Shown: positions 1 to 8,672, counted from the stretch's first letter. The stretch is DNA of 64,000 bases from Rugamonas apoptosis (GCF_014042355.1 NZ_JACEZU010000010.1:1-64000), one strand, 5' to 3'. A program made the numbers and translations. The notes: generated by a model not told the origin, from the letters alone.

Positions 1-124
1 GTTCATCCGCATTCATCGTTGAAGTTGAAATCGCCTCGCATGTTCAGGAGGGAGCTGGCGCGCCGGGCTCAGGAAAACGGCGCTAACTAAGCGATAGGCT
101 GTGTCCGGCTATACGGGGGCAAGA
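1..124. other. Unassigned window edge downstream of recombinase trio
   Basis: No complete gene is visible here. The stretch follows the stop codon of the last recombinase gene on the minus strand. A short minus-strand reading frame could start near position 27, but nothing decides it within the window. If the trio heads a mobile island, its cargo would lie further left, outside the window. Confidence 0.3.
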
Positions 125-1408
125 TCATAGAATCACCGGACTAGCATTTCTCGCACAGTTGAGCTGCCGCCTAAACATGCAAAAAAGCGCATTGCTGTAC
201 TTGATGCCCTTTTTCTTGCTTACCCATGGAAATTCCTTCGGCTGTTGCTCAAGTACCCACTGCCAGAGATTATCCAAGGTGCGGGCGCCCTTGATAGAGC
301 TTATGTCCTTTTGCCTCGTCACACCGAGCGCTTGAGCCACTTGTTTCCGAGTAAGTAGTTGGGTGTCACTCACATCCGGACAGCATGGATGGCGATAAAA
401 ATGCAAAGTTATCCCAGGGTTCAATGCCTTTTGCTCAAGTTGGGCTTCAATGTACATAGCCAAGTCCCGAGCACCTTGAGTCATGCTACGCAATCGAACT
501 ATGGCCTTCTTCGAGATAGGGATCATCAATTGAGGCACCCATTTGATATCACCTCCATAGCCTTTGCCGGCGAAATACCGATATCCGTACTGCTGATCCC
601 CGGCCGAGTCTAGGCCCTCAACTTCTAAATCTACAGGGAGGTCGTGCACCTCCTGACCACGCGATGGAGCGCAAAGAAGCATCGCGGCAACCGAGGTTGC
701 GTAAATATCTTTCTGATGCGCTGGATTGAGCGGATCAAGATCGAGGGAAAAAATTTCCGCTATTGCGTCAAGCGCCAAGACATCCGGCATTTTCGTATTT
801 CGCCTTAGCTCGGCATCCTCGCCTATTCGCTGACCGTGCTGAGTATGCGACCCTATAGGATTTTTCCAATCTGATAGGTCCGCAGCAACCAACGATTTCG
901 CGCTCATGATGCGCGCAATGTTTCCTACGCCTCTTACCGCCTCGTAAGCTGTCTGCATGCTGCCGAAATACTCTCGTGCTATCTGCGCAGCACGGTCAAG
1001 AACGACATAATCGATTTCGGCCGGATCAGCGCTCCCCCTAACTTCAAGGAGCGCACGTTCGACTAGTCTTAACGCTGATAGCAGGAGTATTCCTTTACCT
1101 CTCGATTCTGGATTGAGACCTGCGGCATATCGCGTAATCGCTTTCGCAAACTCAATAAAATCCCGGTCCATATAATTTTGTTCGACACGGATTTTACTGC
1201 CGCCAATCCGCTTACCGAGTTTCGAAAAACAGCCCGTACCTGGCCACTGTACATCGGACCATAAAAACTCTGGGCCGAAAACTGTGATATCTTCCCGAGC
1301 AAAGCGAATAAACTCCACCATATTCTCTGCCGCAATCCGATTCGATCGAGCAGCAGAAATTGGAATATTTGCCGTCGATCCTGGCGCATCCCGAGCGTTA
1401 CCAGTCAT
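125..1408 (-). CDS. Third protein of a recombinase trio (integrase-associated, function unknown)
   Basis: This 427-residue protein is the last gene of three co-directional genes. Its ATG overlaps the stop of the preceding recombinase (ATGA), with a GAGGAAG ribosome site just upstream, so translation is probably coupled. A stretch around residues 243-258 (LLCAPSRGQEVHDLP) recalls the first Arg box of tyrosine recombinases, but no HxxR box or Tyr nucleophile is recognisable after it. A helix-turn-helix-like segment (LLTRKQVAQALGV) lies in the C-terminal half. By position it matches the accessory third protein of recombinase trios such as RIT elements, Tn554-type TnpABC or the Gamma-Mobile-Trio (GMT) islands. 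It probably assists strand exchange or target binding rather than catalysing it; that role is inferred from context only. Confidence 0.6.
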   Translation of the reverse strand: MTGNARDAPGSTANIPISAARSNRIAAENMVEFIRFAREDITVFGPEFLWSDVQWPGTGCFSKLGKRIGGSKIRVEQNYMDRDFIEFAKAITRYAAGLNPESRGKGILLLSALRLVERALLEVRGSADPAEIDYVVLDRAAQIAREYFGSMQTAYEAVRGVGNIARIMSAKSLVAADLSDWKNPIGSHTQHGQRIGEDAELRRNTKMPDVLALDAIAEIFSLDLDPLNPAHQKDIYATSVAAMLLCAPSRGQEVHDLPVDLEVEGLDSAGDQQYGYRYFAGKGYGGDIKWVPQLMIPISKKAIVRLRSMTQGARDLAMYIEAQLEQKALNPGITLHFYRHPCCPDVSDTQLLTRKQVAQALGVTRQKDISSIKGARTLDNLWQWVLEQQPKEFPWVSKKKGIKYSNALFCMFRRQLNCARNASPVIL

Positions 1409-3111
1409 AGCAGCTTCCTCATTTGATGGGTAGGTCGCAGTTTAGTTCGTGTCGACGTGGTGCGCGACCTTATGTCCGATTCTGCTGCCGCGGCGAGTTC
1501 GCCGCGGCGTACCTCGCAACGCTGGATAACATTGATGACCGCGATAATGGTATGGTCCTCTATCCCCACCATTACTGGATTTCCCAATACAGTCAGGCGG
1601 TCCTGGCGCTCGCGTAGCAGTTCCAATAAAAATGCCTCATGGGGCCCATCCAACCAAGGCTGAAAATGCTGACATGTATAACAAGGCCGTGGTAATCGCT
1701 GCAGCCCGCACTCCGTTTCGGATCCGCACGTGGCAGCTCCATCACCTTTAAAAAGCACACGGCTTACTGCTGGGTCGTCGCCTCTGAATGCGTCAGCTTC
1801 CCGATCAACTACTTTACCCAAGAAAAGTCTTGCTAGGCCGGCCATCGATGTCGCCATGGCCAAATTAATGGATGCGGCGTGCTCAGGCAGAATTTTCGTG
1901 TATATATCAACACATGCCGTGGTGGAATGGTCGAGCAACTCTGCAATCACAAAAGTGCCGAAGCCTGCGCGGGCAGCATCAGTCCCCTTTGTGTAGCGGA
2001 GGCGCTTAGGTGATACATGCAACAGGCCCCCGCTTCGGTTTGTCGCTCCGGATAGTCTGGCATTTTCTTGGATAGTCAGTCCCATTCCCGTCGCGGTCTG
2101 GTGCCAAGCGTCAGTCTTGGACAGGTCGTGCAACGCAAGTGATATTCCCGGTTGCGGATATTCTGTCGAAATATTTATCAGTGCTTCGATTGTAGTTTTT
2201 ATAGAAGACCAACTAGGGAATAACGGCAGCTCTCGATGCAGCTCTGCGAGCTCGTTTTTTCCCAAGGTAATACCGAAGTCAACCAAAATAGTCTCAAACC
2301 GACTGATTATGTCCGCACGTTGACGTATTACTGCTGCCCAGATGGGCTGTATCACAGCAACGGCTTTAAAAGAGTTTCTAAAAGACGCTCCTCGCTGCTT
2401 ACTACGAGGTACATGAATCAAGAATAACGGCCGTTTGGTCTCTGCAATACCTGTCAAAGCATCTTCGTAGCAAGTATCGTCCAGGTCTTGTAGCTTAAGC
2501 GCTGCAAGCTGGATACTGCGCCGGCCAGTAAATGCAGCGAGGAGGAAAAATGTAAATTTATGATGTGTGATTTCGCCTCTCTCATAAGCAGCCATCACCG
2601 AATTTTTTAGTTCTGCCAACTCTGCTGGTTCTAGCGGACCCTCATCAGGATCAAGGCGCTTTACGGCATCACCGACCATCGGTTTTTTTAACTTCCAGCT
2701 TTCAAGTAAATCTACAACCTCCATCGATATTCCTGGATGGGACAGCTTTTTCCACGTGAGCAGAAACGGCCGGAGTAGAATCACGGCCCTATCATCTCCA
2801 AACGTTTGAAATGCGCTGCTACGGTAACTAATCAAGTTCGCGCTAGTGATTTCTTTAAGTGAGCCTCCAATAGCAGCAAAACTCACAAAGTGTCGAAATC
2901 GTGCCTCATGTTGACTTGCAGTAGCGGACGCGGTGCGTTCGGCGTAATGCGCCAATGTTGAGATGCATCCGTGGGAAATGGTCGCGCCCAGCGTGTTCCG
3001 CAGTTCTCGCGTGCTCAGCGATTTGCCTTTTTTTAAAGGCCACCTATCGGAATCGAAGTCAAAATCGTAGCCGCCGTGAGACCGGCGCATCTTATTCTCT
3101 ACTGTGCTCAT
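1405..3111 (-). CDS. Tyrosine recombinase/integrase with C-terminal Cys cluster (second of trio)
   Basis: This is a 568-residue site-specific recombinase. The catalytic Arg box is seen at about residue 197 (TGRRSIQL), the second box at 366-375 as SPKRLRYTKG (Arg372, Lys369 in place of the usual His), then His395 and the probable Tyr404 nucleophile (ELLDHSTTACVDIYTK). A C-terminal extension has Cys462, Cys468, Cys477 and Cys480, a possible zinc site. Size and layout resemble the larger partner of Tn554-like (TnpB) and GMT-like recombinase sets. An AGGA ribosome site precedes the ATG. A run of twelve G on the coding strand lies about 31 bases upstream. The gene follows the first recombinase by 54 bases and overlaps the next by 4, so the three form an operon. 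Confidence 0.82.
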   Translation of the reverse strand: MSTVENKMRRSHGGYDFDFDSDRWPLKKGKSLSTRELRNTLGATISHGCISTLAHYAERTASATASQHEARFRHFVSFAAIGGSLKEITSANLISYRSSAFQTFGDDRAVILLRPFLLTWKKLSHPGISMEVVDLLESWKLKKPMVGDAVKRLDPDEGPLEPAELAELKNSVMAAYERGEITHHKFTFFLLAAFTGRRSIQLAALKLQDLDDTCYEDALTGIAETKRPLFLIHVPRSKQRGASFRNSFKAVAVIQPIWAAVIRQRADIISRFETILVDFGITLGKNELAELHRELPLFPSWSSIKTTIEALINISTEYPQPGISLALHDLSKTDAWHQTATGMGLTIQENARLSGATNRSGGLLHVSPKRLRYTKGTDAARAGFGTFVIAELLDHSTTACVDIYTKILPEHAASINLAMATSMAGLARLFLGKVVDREADAFRGDDPAVSRVLFKGDGAATCGSETECGLQRLPRPCYTCQHFQPWLDGPHEAFLLELLRERQDRLTVLGNPVMVGIEDHTIIAVINVIQRCEVRRGELAAAAESDIRSRTTSTRTKLRPTHQMRKLL

Positions 3112-3141
3112 TCGGTGTCCTGATTGTGTAGAACTTGGCTG

Positions 3142-3153
3142 CCCCCCCCCCCC
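3142..3153. repeat. Homopolymer of 12 C between two recombinase genes
   Basis: Twelve consecutive C on the plus strand (G on the coding strand) lie between the stop of the first recombinase (3166) and the start of the second (3111). Tracts of this length are prone to slippage. Here it could alter the untranslated spacer but no reading frame. Confidence 0.9.
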
Positions 3154-3165
3154 GGTTTACGATGT

Positions 3166-4437
3166 CTATTTATCTGTTGTCGCTTTGCGGGGGACGTGCA
3201 TCGCAACCTCGTCATTCTTTTGAAGAGAAAGTCCTGCTAACATTGCTTTGCGCTCCAAAAAGCGAGCGTTGTACGTCTTGGCGCTACTCGAGCCCTGATT
3301 CCATCCCATCCAATAAGAGCGAATATTCTCCTGTTCCTGTTCTGACTCTGGGTCTACTTTTTGGTCCATCCACTCGCTGTAGCGATCATTCCAGGCATGT
3401 CGTAAATCATGTCCCGAAAATTGTGAGTCAGCAGGCATTGCGCGCGTAATTACGCTGATGACATTGTTGTACGACGCCTCACTCATCGGGTAACCTTGTG
3501 TTGGGCCAGACTTGTGAGTTACAAACAGATATGGAAATCTTCGCGCATTGGGAATCTTACGCCGCACGTCGACAATATACTTTCGAATCATTTCTGTTAA
3601 CCGAGCGCCAAGTGCCAATCGTCGGGATAGCGTCTTCACAAGAGGCTGTTCCGTCCGAGGATCATCCTCCTGATCCGCTCGCCGAACGATCAGAATTTCA
3701 CCTCGCCGGAAATCGATGTCTTCGATCCGGATATTTAGCAATTCGCCACGCCGTATTCCCAAGGAAACTAACATTTCGATAAGCAGCTGGTTCCTGTACT
3801 GTACACCCTGATCACGAAAAGGGTTGGCGATTGCGTTTGGCATCATCAACTCAACCAAGGAGGTTACACCTTCCTTTTTAAGGCCCCGCTTGCGGCTAAT
3901 AAATGTATTCCGACCAGAATTCCTCGGACGCAAAGCCAATAAGATGTTCTTCACTGCCTCTACCTTAGTAGATGTGGCTACATCAAAAGACTTACCAAGC
4001 AAGAGTCGGGAAAGCCAAGTTAAGTAGTCGGCGATGTTAGTAAGTCGAATGTACTGGTACGGAGTCGTTACCGTTTGCGGGGTTCGATTAGGCCCATTGT
4101 TGCCCTTGCGAATTGGCAGATCTAGTGAACTAGAGACATGTTCGTTGAAGTTGCGTTGACAGAAATCCCTCAGGCGTGCGCACTCATGAGGCTCGAGGAA
4201 CATACTTTGGAGTATTCGCTCCTCCATACTGAAACCATTTTCATTACAAAAATCAAGAAGAACCTTCAAGGTCTGGCAAGCCTTGACCATTGCACTCAAA
4301 CTCAACGATGCATTTCGAACCTGCGTTGTCACATACAACGAAACGTAGTAGTTGGGTAAACCAGTGGCTCGGTCTACGAGCGCACAATATCGCTCACCGT
4401 CCGGCATGATCCACTTCCTCGCAACGAGTGCTGTCAT
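3166..4437 (-). CDS. Tyrosine recombinase/integrase (first of trio)
   Basis: This 423-residue phage-integrase-family recombinase carries a full catalytic set: Arg229 (SLGIRRGEL), His343-x-x-Arg346 (SGHDLRHAW), a Trp/His-position box at 376-379 (YWMGWNQG) and Tyr389 (SAKTYNAR). A core-binding-like domain occupies roughly residues 50-150 and the catalytic domain 200-395. It is the first gene of the trio, has its own upstream region of about 120 bases, and reads away from the truncated SRAP gene. The spacing suggests that this protein and the next two act together in integrating or excising the element. Base composition is visibly lower in GC than the backbone genes from 5.9 kb on, which fits acquisition by transfer. 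Confidence 0.88.
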   Translation of the reverse strand: MTALVARKWIMPDGERYCALVDRATGLPNYYVSLYVTTQVRNASLSLSAMVKACQTLKVLLDFCNENGFSMEERILQSMFLEPHECARLRDFCQRNFNEHVSSSLDLPIRKGNNGPNRTPQTVTTPYQYIRLTNIADYLTWLSRLLLGKSFDVATSTKVEAVKNILLALRPRNSGRNTFISRKRGLKKEGVTSLVELMMPNAIANPFRDQGVQYRNQLLIEMLVSLGIRRGELLNIRIEDIDFRRGEILIVRRADQEDDPRTEQPLVKTLSRRLALGARLTEMIRKYIVDVRRKIPNARRFPYLFVTHKSGPTQGYPMSEASYNNVISVITRAMPADSQFSGHDLRHAWNDRYSEWMDQKVDPESEQEQENIRSYWMGWNQGSSSAKTYNARFLERKAMLAGLSLQKNDEVAMHVPRKATTDK

Positions 4438-4510
4438 GGGGTGACCTTAGCTTATGGACAGAAATGAGTACTAGAGGTTAAGCAGCCGGCGCTGCGGCAT
4501 AGTGACAGAT

Positions 4511-4539
4511 AGAATGCGCCGCGTTGGCCACTTAGTCAA
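4511..4539 (-). promoter_or_regulatory. Possible promoter of recombinase trio
   Basis: On the minus strand TTGACT (4534-4539) is followed after 17 bases by CATTCT (4511-4516). The -35 matches the sigma-70 consensus at five of six bases, but the -10 is weak. It lies 74 bases before the first recombinase start. Confidence 0.3.
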
Positions 4540-4560
4540 AGCAAATCAATGGCCTGCAAT

Positions 4561-4902
4561 TTATATTGCTATTTGATGTCTCACCTGTGAGTACTCGTAC
4601 CAGCCGTGGGCCGGCACCACGGCGCGGCCCGTCTGCAACAGCCGGCGCCAGTAATTGCCGTGGATTTTCTCCAGCCGCGCCTGGTAGGCGACGGGCAGCT
4701 TGCCCACCGCCCAGGATGGACGGTAGCCCCAGTACACGTCCTCGGCCAGCGGCACGCCGCCGTGCCGGTGCAGGATCAGCCGTGCCGTGCCCGGGCTGGC
4801 GTTGTGGCTGGGTTCGGCCTGGCCACGGTAGGCCGCGTCGGCCCAGCCGAAGGCGGCCACGTAGCGCCGCGCAATATCGTTCTGATCGAATCGTCCGCAC
4901 AT
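4561..4902 (-). pseudogene. yedK: SRAP/YedK-family abasic-site shield protein, truncated by element insertion
   Basis: The N-terminus MCGRF is the SRAP hallmark (Cys2 forms the thiazolidine crosslink to abasic DNA). The segment SHNASPGT carries the conserved Asn, and VVPAHGWYEY carries the conserved active-site Glu. After WYEY the similarity stops, and seven to eight unrelated residues end at a stop codon. The family is about 220 residues long; this copy has 113 and lacks the C-terminal half with the conserved His. The break lies directly at the start of the recombinase-trio element, so insertion into this gene is the simplest reading. The missing 3' part is not in the window and may lie at the other end of the element. 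Confidence 0.8.
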
Positions 4903-4965
4903 GATGGCTCCGACCTACGTAGTCGATGACTGCATTATTCTAATGCCGAAACAATCATGGCGCAG

Positions 4966-5024
4966 TCGGCGCCCCCGGCGCCCCGGCGCCCGGCGCGGCG
5001 CAACGCGGCGCCGGCACGACTACC
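4966..5024. repeat. GC-only low-complexity stretch
   Basis: Repeated CGGCGCC/GGCGCCC units with strong self-complementarity lie in the gap between the SRAP remnant and the rod-like gene. The function is unknown; it could form hairpins. Confidence 0.5.
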
Positions 5025-5126
5025 GCCTCGCTAGCCGCCAGTCCGATTTGCTCAATATTTCAGCACAATGCATGCACACGACGGGATTGCGGTGTACACT
5101 ATGGTTTCTTGCCGAAGGGAAATATC

Positions 5127-5480
5127 ATGAGTATCGCCGCCCTCAGCGCCGGCCTGTCCGGTCTGAACACCAGCCAGCGCGCGTTGGACAGCACCGCGCA
5201 CAACGTCGCCAACGCCAGCACCCAGGGCTTCAAGCCCCAGCAGGTGCAGTTCCAGGAAGCCAGCCCGGCCGGCAGCGGCGTGACGCTGTCGCAACAGGCG
5301 CGCGCCCAGGCAGCAGCCACACCGGCGGCCACCTCCGGCGCGCTGCAGGGCGACAGCGGCACCGACCTGGCCAAGGAAACGACGGATGCGCTGGTCTACA
5401 AGGCCCAGTTCGACCTGTCGGCCAAGGTCATCAAGACCACTGACCAGACGCTGGGTTCGCTCATCAATATCAAGGCCTGA
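5127..5480 (+). CDS. Orphan flagellar basal-body rod-like protein
   Basis: This is a 117-residue protein. Its N-terminus (SGLNTSQRALDSTAHNVANA) matches the rod/hook N-terminal signature of FlgB/FlgC/FlgG/FlgK proteins. Its C-terminus (TTDALVYKAQFDLSAKVIKTTDQTLGSLINIKA region) matches the matching C-terminal helix. Only a short Ala/Gln-rich linker joins the two, so it is a minimal rod-type protein like FlgC without a body domain. The start at 5127 is chosen because GAAGGGA lies seven bases upstream; an in-frame TTG 18 bases earlier lacks support. No flagellar genes adjoin it. It may be an accessory axial protein or a domesticated homologue; CheV and an Aer-like receptor elsewhere in the window suggest a motile host. 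Confidence 0.75.
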   Translation: MSIAALSAGLSGLNTSQRALDSTAHNVANASTQGFKPQQVQFQEASPAGSGVTLSQQARAQAAATPAATSGALQGDSGTDLAKETTDALVYKAQFDLSAKVIKTTDQTLGSLINIKA

Positions 5481-5919
5481 AATTAAGGCCTGGAATTAAG
5501 GCCAGACAACGGGCAATCCTCCTTGCAAGCACGCTTGCGCGCAAAGCAAGCTTTCAGAAAAAACATTGACAGCGATGCCCCCGCAGGGGCACACTGCGCC
5601 GGACTGGCGTGGCGCAGCGCCGTTCCCAGGCCCGGCGTCGCACGGCGTTCGCCTGCCCCCGGCCGGGCACTCTAACCTCCACCACGACCAGGGCCAGCAC
5701 GCGCCCGGCGCCCGCGCGCGAATGGCAGCCGCATCCGCGATACGCGCAATATGCAATATTCGCAGTAGTCGCAATATTTGCAATTCGCGCGATATGCGCG
5801 ATATGCGCCAGACCCGCAATACCGCAAGCCAACCGCCGGCTACGCCAACGAAAGGACGCCTTTGATACGCGACCAGGAAACGCTACCACCGTTGCTCGAC
5901 AATGTGATCAGGGCCGACC
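5481..5919. other. Intergenic region of about 440 bp, no supported gene
   Basis: Several overlapping reading frames exist on both strands, but none has a ribosome site or a recognisable product. The right half is filled by a degenerate 9-base repeat (separate entry). A promoter for the acyl-CoA ligase operon should lie here, but no convincing -35/-10 pair was found. Confidence 0.5.
5731..5822. repeat. Degenerate 9-bp tandem repeat
   Basis: About ten units of nine bases can be laid in register, for example CGCGATACG, CGCAATATG, CAATATTCG, CAATATTTG, CGATATGCG, CGATATGCG. Two adjacent units are identical and the others differ at one to four positions. Read on the minus strand it would encode a repeating Ile-Ala-x pattern, but there is no sign of translation. 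Confidence 0.65.
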
Positions 5920-7491
5920 ATGCGTGACGCCGACACCGATCCCGTGCTGGACGCCCTGCCCGCGCGCCTGTCCGACATCGTGCGCGCTGGCGCCGTGCGC
6001 GCCCCGCATGATCACGCGCTGCACGACGGCCAGCGTCACTGGACCTACGCCGAACTGGCGCAAGCCGTGGACGACACGGCCGCCCTGCTGCGCAAACTGA
6101 AGGTGCGCGGCGGCGACCGCGTGATGGTGGTGGCGGAGAACTGCGTGGCGCAAGTGGTGCTGACCTTCGCCTGCGCCGCCGTCGATGCCTGGGTGGTGCA
6201 TGTGAATAGCCGCCTGTCGGCGCGCGAGGTGGACCAGATCCGCGACCACAGCGGCGCGCGCCGCGTGTTCTACACTTCGTCCTGCTCGCCGGAAGCGGCG
6301 GCCCACGGCCAGCGCCACGGCGCGCGCCCGGCCGACACGCGGTTCGGCCCGTGGATGGTGGGCCAACTCAATGCGGCCTGCGTACCGGAACCCGTGCGCG
6401 CGGACGGCGCCGCGCAGACGGCGGCCCTCCTCTACACCACCGGCACCACGGGCCAGCCCAAGGGCGTGATGCTGAGCCACCGCAGCCTGCTGTTCATCGC
6501 CGCCGTGTCCAGCCGCTTGCGCGGCCTGCAGGCGAGCGACCGGGCCTGGGGCGTGCTGCCCATCTCGCACGTGTACGGCCTGGCCTCCGTGATGCTGGGT
6601 ACCTTGTACGCGGGCGCCTGCCTGTACCTGTGCCCGCGCTTCCAGCCCGCGCTGCTGCTGCAAGCGCTGGAACGCGACCGCCTCACCATCCTGCAGGGCG
6701 TGCCCGGCATGTATGCGCGGCTGCTGGAATCGCTGCCCACCCGTGGCCAGCGCCTGCCCACGCAACTGCGCTTCATCTACGCGGGCGGCTCGCCGCTCAC
6801 GCCCAGCTTGAAAGCGGAGGTGGAACAGTTGTTCGGCCTGCCCCTGCACAACGGCTACGGCTTGACGGAATCGGCCCCCACCATCAGCCAGACGCGCCTG
6901 GACCAGCCGCGCGCCGACACCTCGGTGGGCATGGCGATACCGGGCGTGGAGACGCGCATCGTCGATAACGACGGCGTCGACGTGGCGCCCGGCGCACCGG
7001 GCGAACTGTGGGTGCGCGGCCCCAATGTGATGCTGGGTTACTATCGCGAGCCGGGCCTGAGCGCGGCCGCCATGCGCCCCGGCGGCTGGCTCAACACGGG
7101 CGACATCGCCCGCAGCGAGGCCGACGGCGCCCTGTTCATCGCCGGCCGCACCAAGGAAGTAATCATCCGTTCCGGCTTCAACGTCTATCCGCTGGAAGTG
7201 GAGACGGTGCTCAACGCGCATCCGGGCGTGACCCAGTCCGCCGTGGTGGGCCGCGACGCGGCCGACGGCAACGAGGAAGTGGTAGCCTACGTGGAACTGG
7301 ACCCGCGCCACAGCGTGACGCTGGACGAACTGCACCGCTATCTGGCGGAAGCGCTGGCACCCTACAAGCGCCCGGCCGAAATCATCGCCATGGCGGCGCT
7401 GCCGGCGGCGGCCAGCGGCAAGATCCTGAAAAACCAGCTGCGCCAGATGGCACAAGGCGCGGCGGCATACAACAAGCAAGGGAGAGATTGA
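5920..7491 (+). CDS. Acyl-CoA synthetase / AMP-dependent ligase
   Basis: This 523-residue ANL-superfamily enzyme activates a carboxylic acid with ATP and transfers it to CoA. The phosphate-binding loop YTTGTTGQPKG is at residues 172-182. The NGYGLTES motif is near 310, the hinge region GWLNTGDIA near 390, and the C-terminal catalytic Lys lies in ASGKILK near 505. The length is typical of medium/long-chain or aromatic acyl-CoA ligases. It is followed after only four bases by a complete branched-chain-amino-acid-type ABC importer, so the pair probably imports and activates one class of carboxylate. The substrate (fatty, aromatic or dicarboxylic acid) cannot be read from the sequence. Confidence 0.88.
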   Translation: MRDADTDPVLDALPARLSDIVRAGAVRAPHDHALHDGQRHWTYAELAQAVDDTAALLRKLKVRGGDRVMVVAENCVAQVVLTFACAAVDAWVVHVNSRLSAREVDQIRDHSGARRVFYTSSCSPEAAAHGQRHGARPADTRFGPWMVGQLNAACVPEPVRADGAAQTAALLYTTGTTGQPKGVMLSHRSLLFIAAVSSRLRGLQASDRAWGVLPISHVYGLASVMLGTLYAGACLYLCPRFQPALLLQALERDRLTILQGVPGMYARLLESLPTRGQRLPTQLRFIYAGGSPLTPSLKAEVEQLFGLPLHNGYGLTESAPTISQTRLDQPRADTSVGMAIPGVETRIVDNDGVDVAPGAPGELWVRGPNVMLGYYREPGLSAAAMRPGGWLNTGDIARSEADGALFIAGRTKEVIIRSGFNVYPLEVETVLNAHPGVTQSAVVGRDAADGNEEVVAYVELDPRHSVTLDELHRYLAEALAPYKRPAEIIAMAALPAAASGKILKNQLRQMAQGAAAYNKQGRD

Positions 7492-7495
7492 TCAA

Positions 7496-8665
7496 ATGCG
7501 AACGACATTCAAGCGCGCCACGCAGGCGGCACTGGTGATGACCGCTTGCGCCACCGGCGCGGCGCGGGCCGAGGAATTCCTGGTCGGGGTGGAACTGCCG
7601 CTGACGGGCAGCCTGGCCCGGGTGGGCAACGGCATGCAGGAAGGCGTGGCCGTGGCGGCCGAGGTGTTCAACAAGAGCAACGGCAAGCACAAGATCAAGC
7701 TGGCCACGGTGGACGATGAATCGGCCCCGGCCAAGGCCATCGCGGCAGTGGAAAAGCTGGCCAGCCAGGGCGTGGTGGCCATCACCGGCGGCTACGGCTC
7801 GAACAATATCTCGCCCGCTTCGGACGCGGCCAACAAGCTCAATCTGGTCTACATGACTTCCGGCGGCGTGGACGACAGCCTGGTCAACAGCGGCCGCAAG
7901 ACCTTCTTCCGCATCAATAACACGGCCGGCTATGAGCGCGCCGTATTGGGCTTGCTGAACGACGTGGGCGCCAAGTCCGTCTCCATCATCTATTCGACCA
8001 AGGAGGCGACCTCCGACCTGAGCGCCGCCGTCACCAAGGCGCTCGGTGCGCGCGGCGTCAAGGTCAACGGCCATTCCTTCGATCCGGCCATCACCGACTT
8101 CAAACCCATCGTCAACAAGATCAAGCTGCAGGACAAGCCAGACGTGATCCTGATGGTCGGCTACGAAAACGATTACGTGGGCATTCTGCGCGCCGCGCGC
8201 GTGCTCAAGCCCGGCGTCAAGGCCATGGTGGGCGTGTGGTCGCTGGCCACGCCCAAAATGGCGAGCGAGTTCCCGGACCTGATGCCCAATGTGTACGGCA
8301 CAGCCCTGCTGCCCTTCCCCGCCACCTTCGAGACGGCCGACGGCAAGGCCTTCGCCGACGGCTATCGGCAGTTGTACAAGAAGGAACCGGACTACCTGGG
8401 CCAGTTCGGCTATGTGCAGGCCACGCTGCTGTTCGAAGCCATCGCGCGCGCCGCCGACAAGGGCACAGTGAAGAAAGGCGGCGTCGCAGAGGAATTGCGC
8501 AAGACCGACCGCGACACCCTGATCGGCCGCGTGCAGTTCAGCGCCAACGGCGACAACCCCAACTTCGTGCACCGCATGGGCCAGCACCAGGACAAGAAGA
8601 TCGTCATCGTGTGGCCGAAGGAACACGCCACCGGCAAACCAGTCTACCCCGGCCTGCCGTGGTAA
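7496..8665 (+). CDS. ABC transporter substrate-binding protein (LivK-like)
   Basis: This 389-residue periplasmic binding protein has a Sec signal peptide of about 25 residues ending ...TGAARAEE. It has the type I fold of the Leu/Ile/Val-binding family: the N-lobe begins EEFLVGVELPLTGSLARVG, and AITGGYGS and YSTKEATSDL follow. It is the first of five transporter genes and follows the acyl-CoA ligase with a purine-rich ribosome site (AAGGGAGAG). In this family such proteins capture amino acids, amides, urea or aromatic and short-chain acids. The ligase neighbour favours a carboxylate here (inference). Confidence 0.9.
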   Translation: MRTTFKRATQAALVMTACATGAARAEEFLVGVELPLTGSLARVGNGMQEGVAVAAEVFNKSNGKHKIKLATVDDESAPAKAIAAVEKLASQGVVAITGGYGSNNISPASDAANKLNLVYMTSGGVDDSLVNSGRKTFFRINNTAGYERAVLGLLNDVGAKSVSIIYSTKEATSDLSAAVTKALGARGVKVNGHSFDPAITDFKPIVNKIKLQDKPDVILMVGYENDYVGILRAARVLKPGVKAMVGVWSLATPKMASEFPDLMPNVYGTALLPFPATFETADGKAFADGYRQLYKKEPDYLGQFGYVQATLLFEAIARAADKGTVKKGGVAEELRKTDRDTLIGRVQFSANGDNPNFVHRMGQHQDKKIVIVWPKEHATGKPVYPGLPW

Positions 8666-8672
8666 CACCGGC

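Noticed and set aside
4532..4900. Other long frames over the SRAP remnant
   Set aside because: They are out-of-frame readings of the SRAP coding DNA with Arg/Pro/Gly-rich products.
5554..5889. Minus-strand frame encoding an Ile-Ala-x repeat protein
   Set aside because: The pattern comes from the 9-bp DNA repeat; no ribosome site and no similarity outside the repeat.
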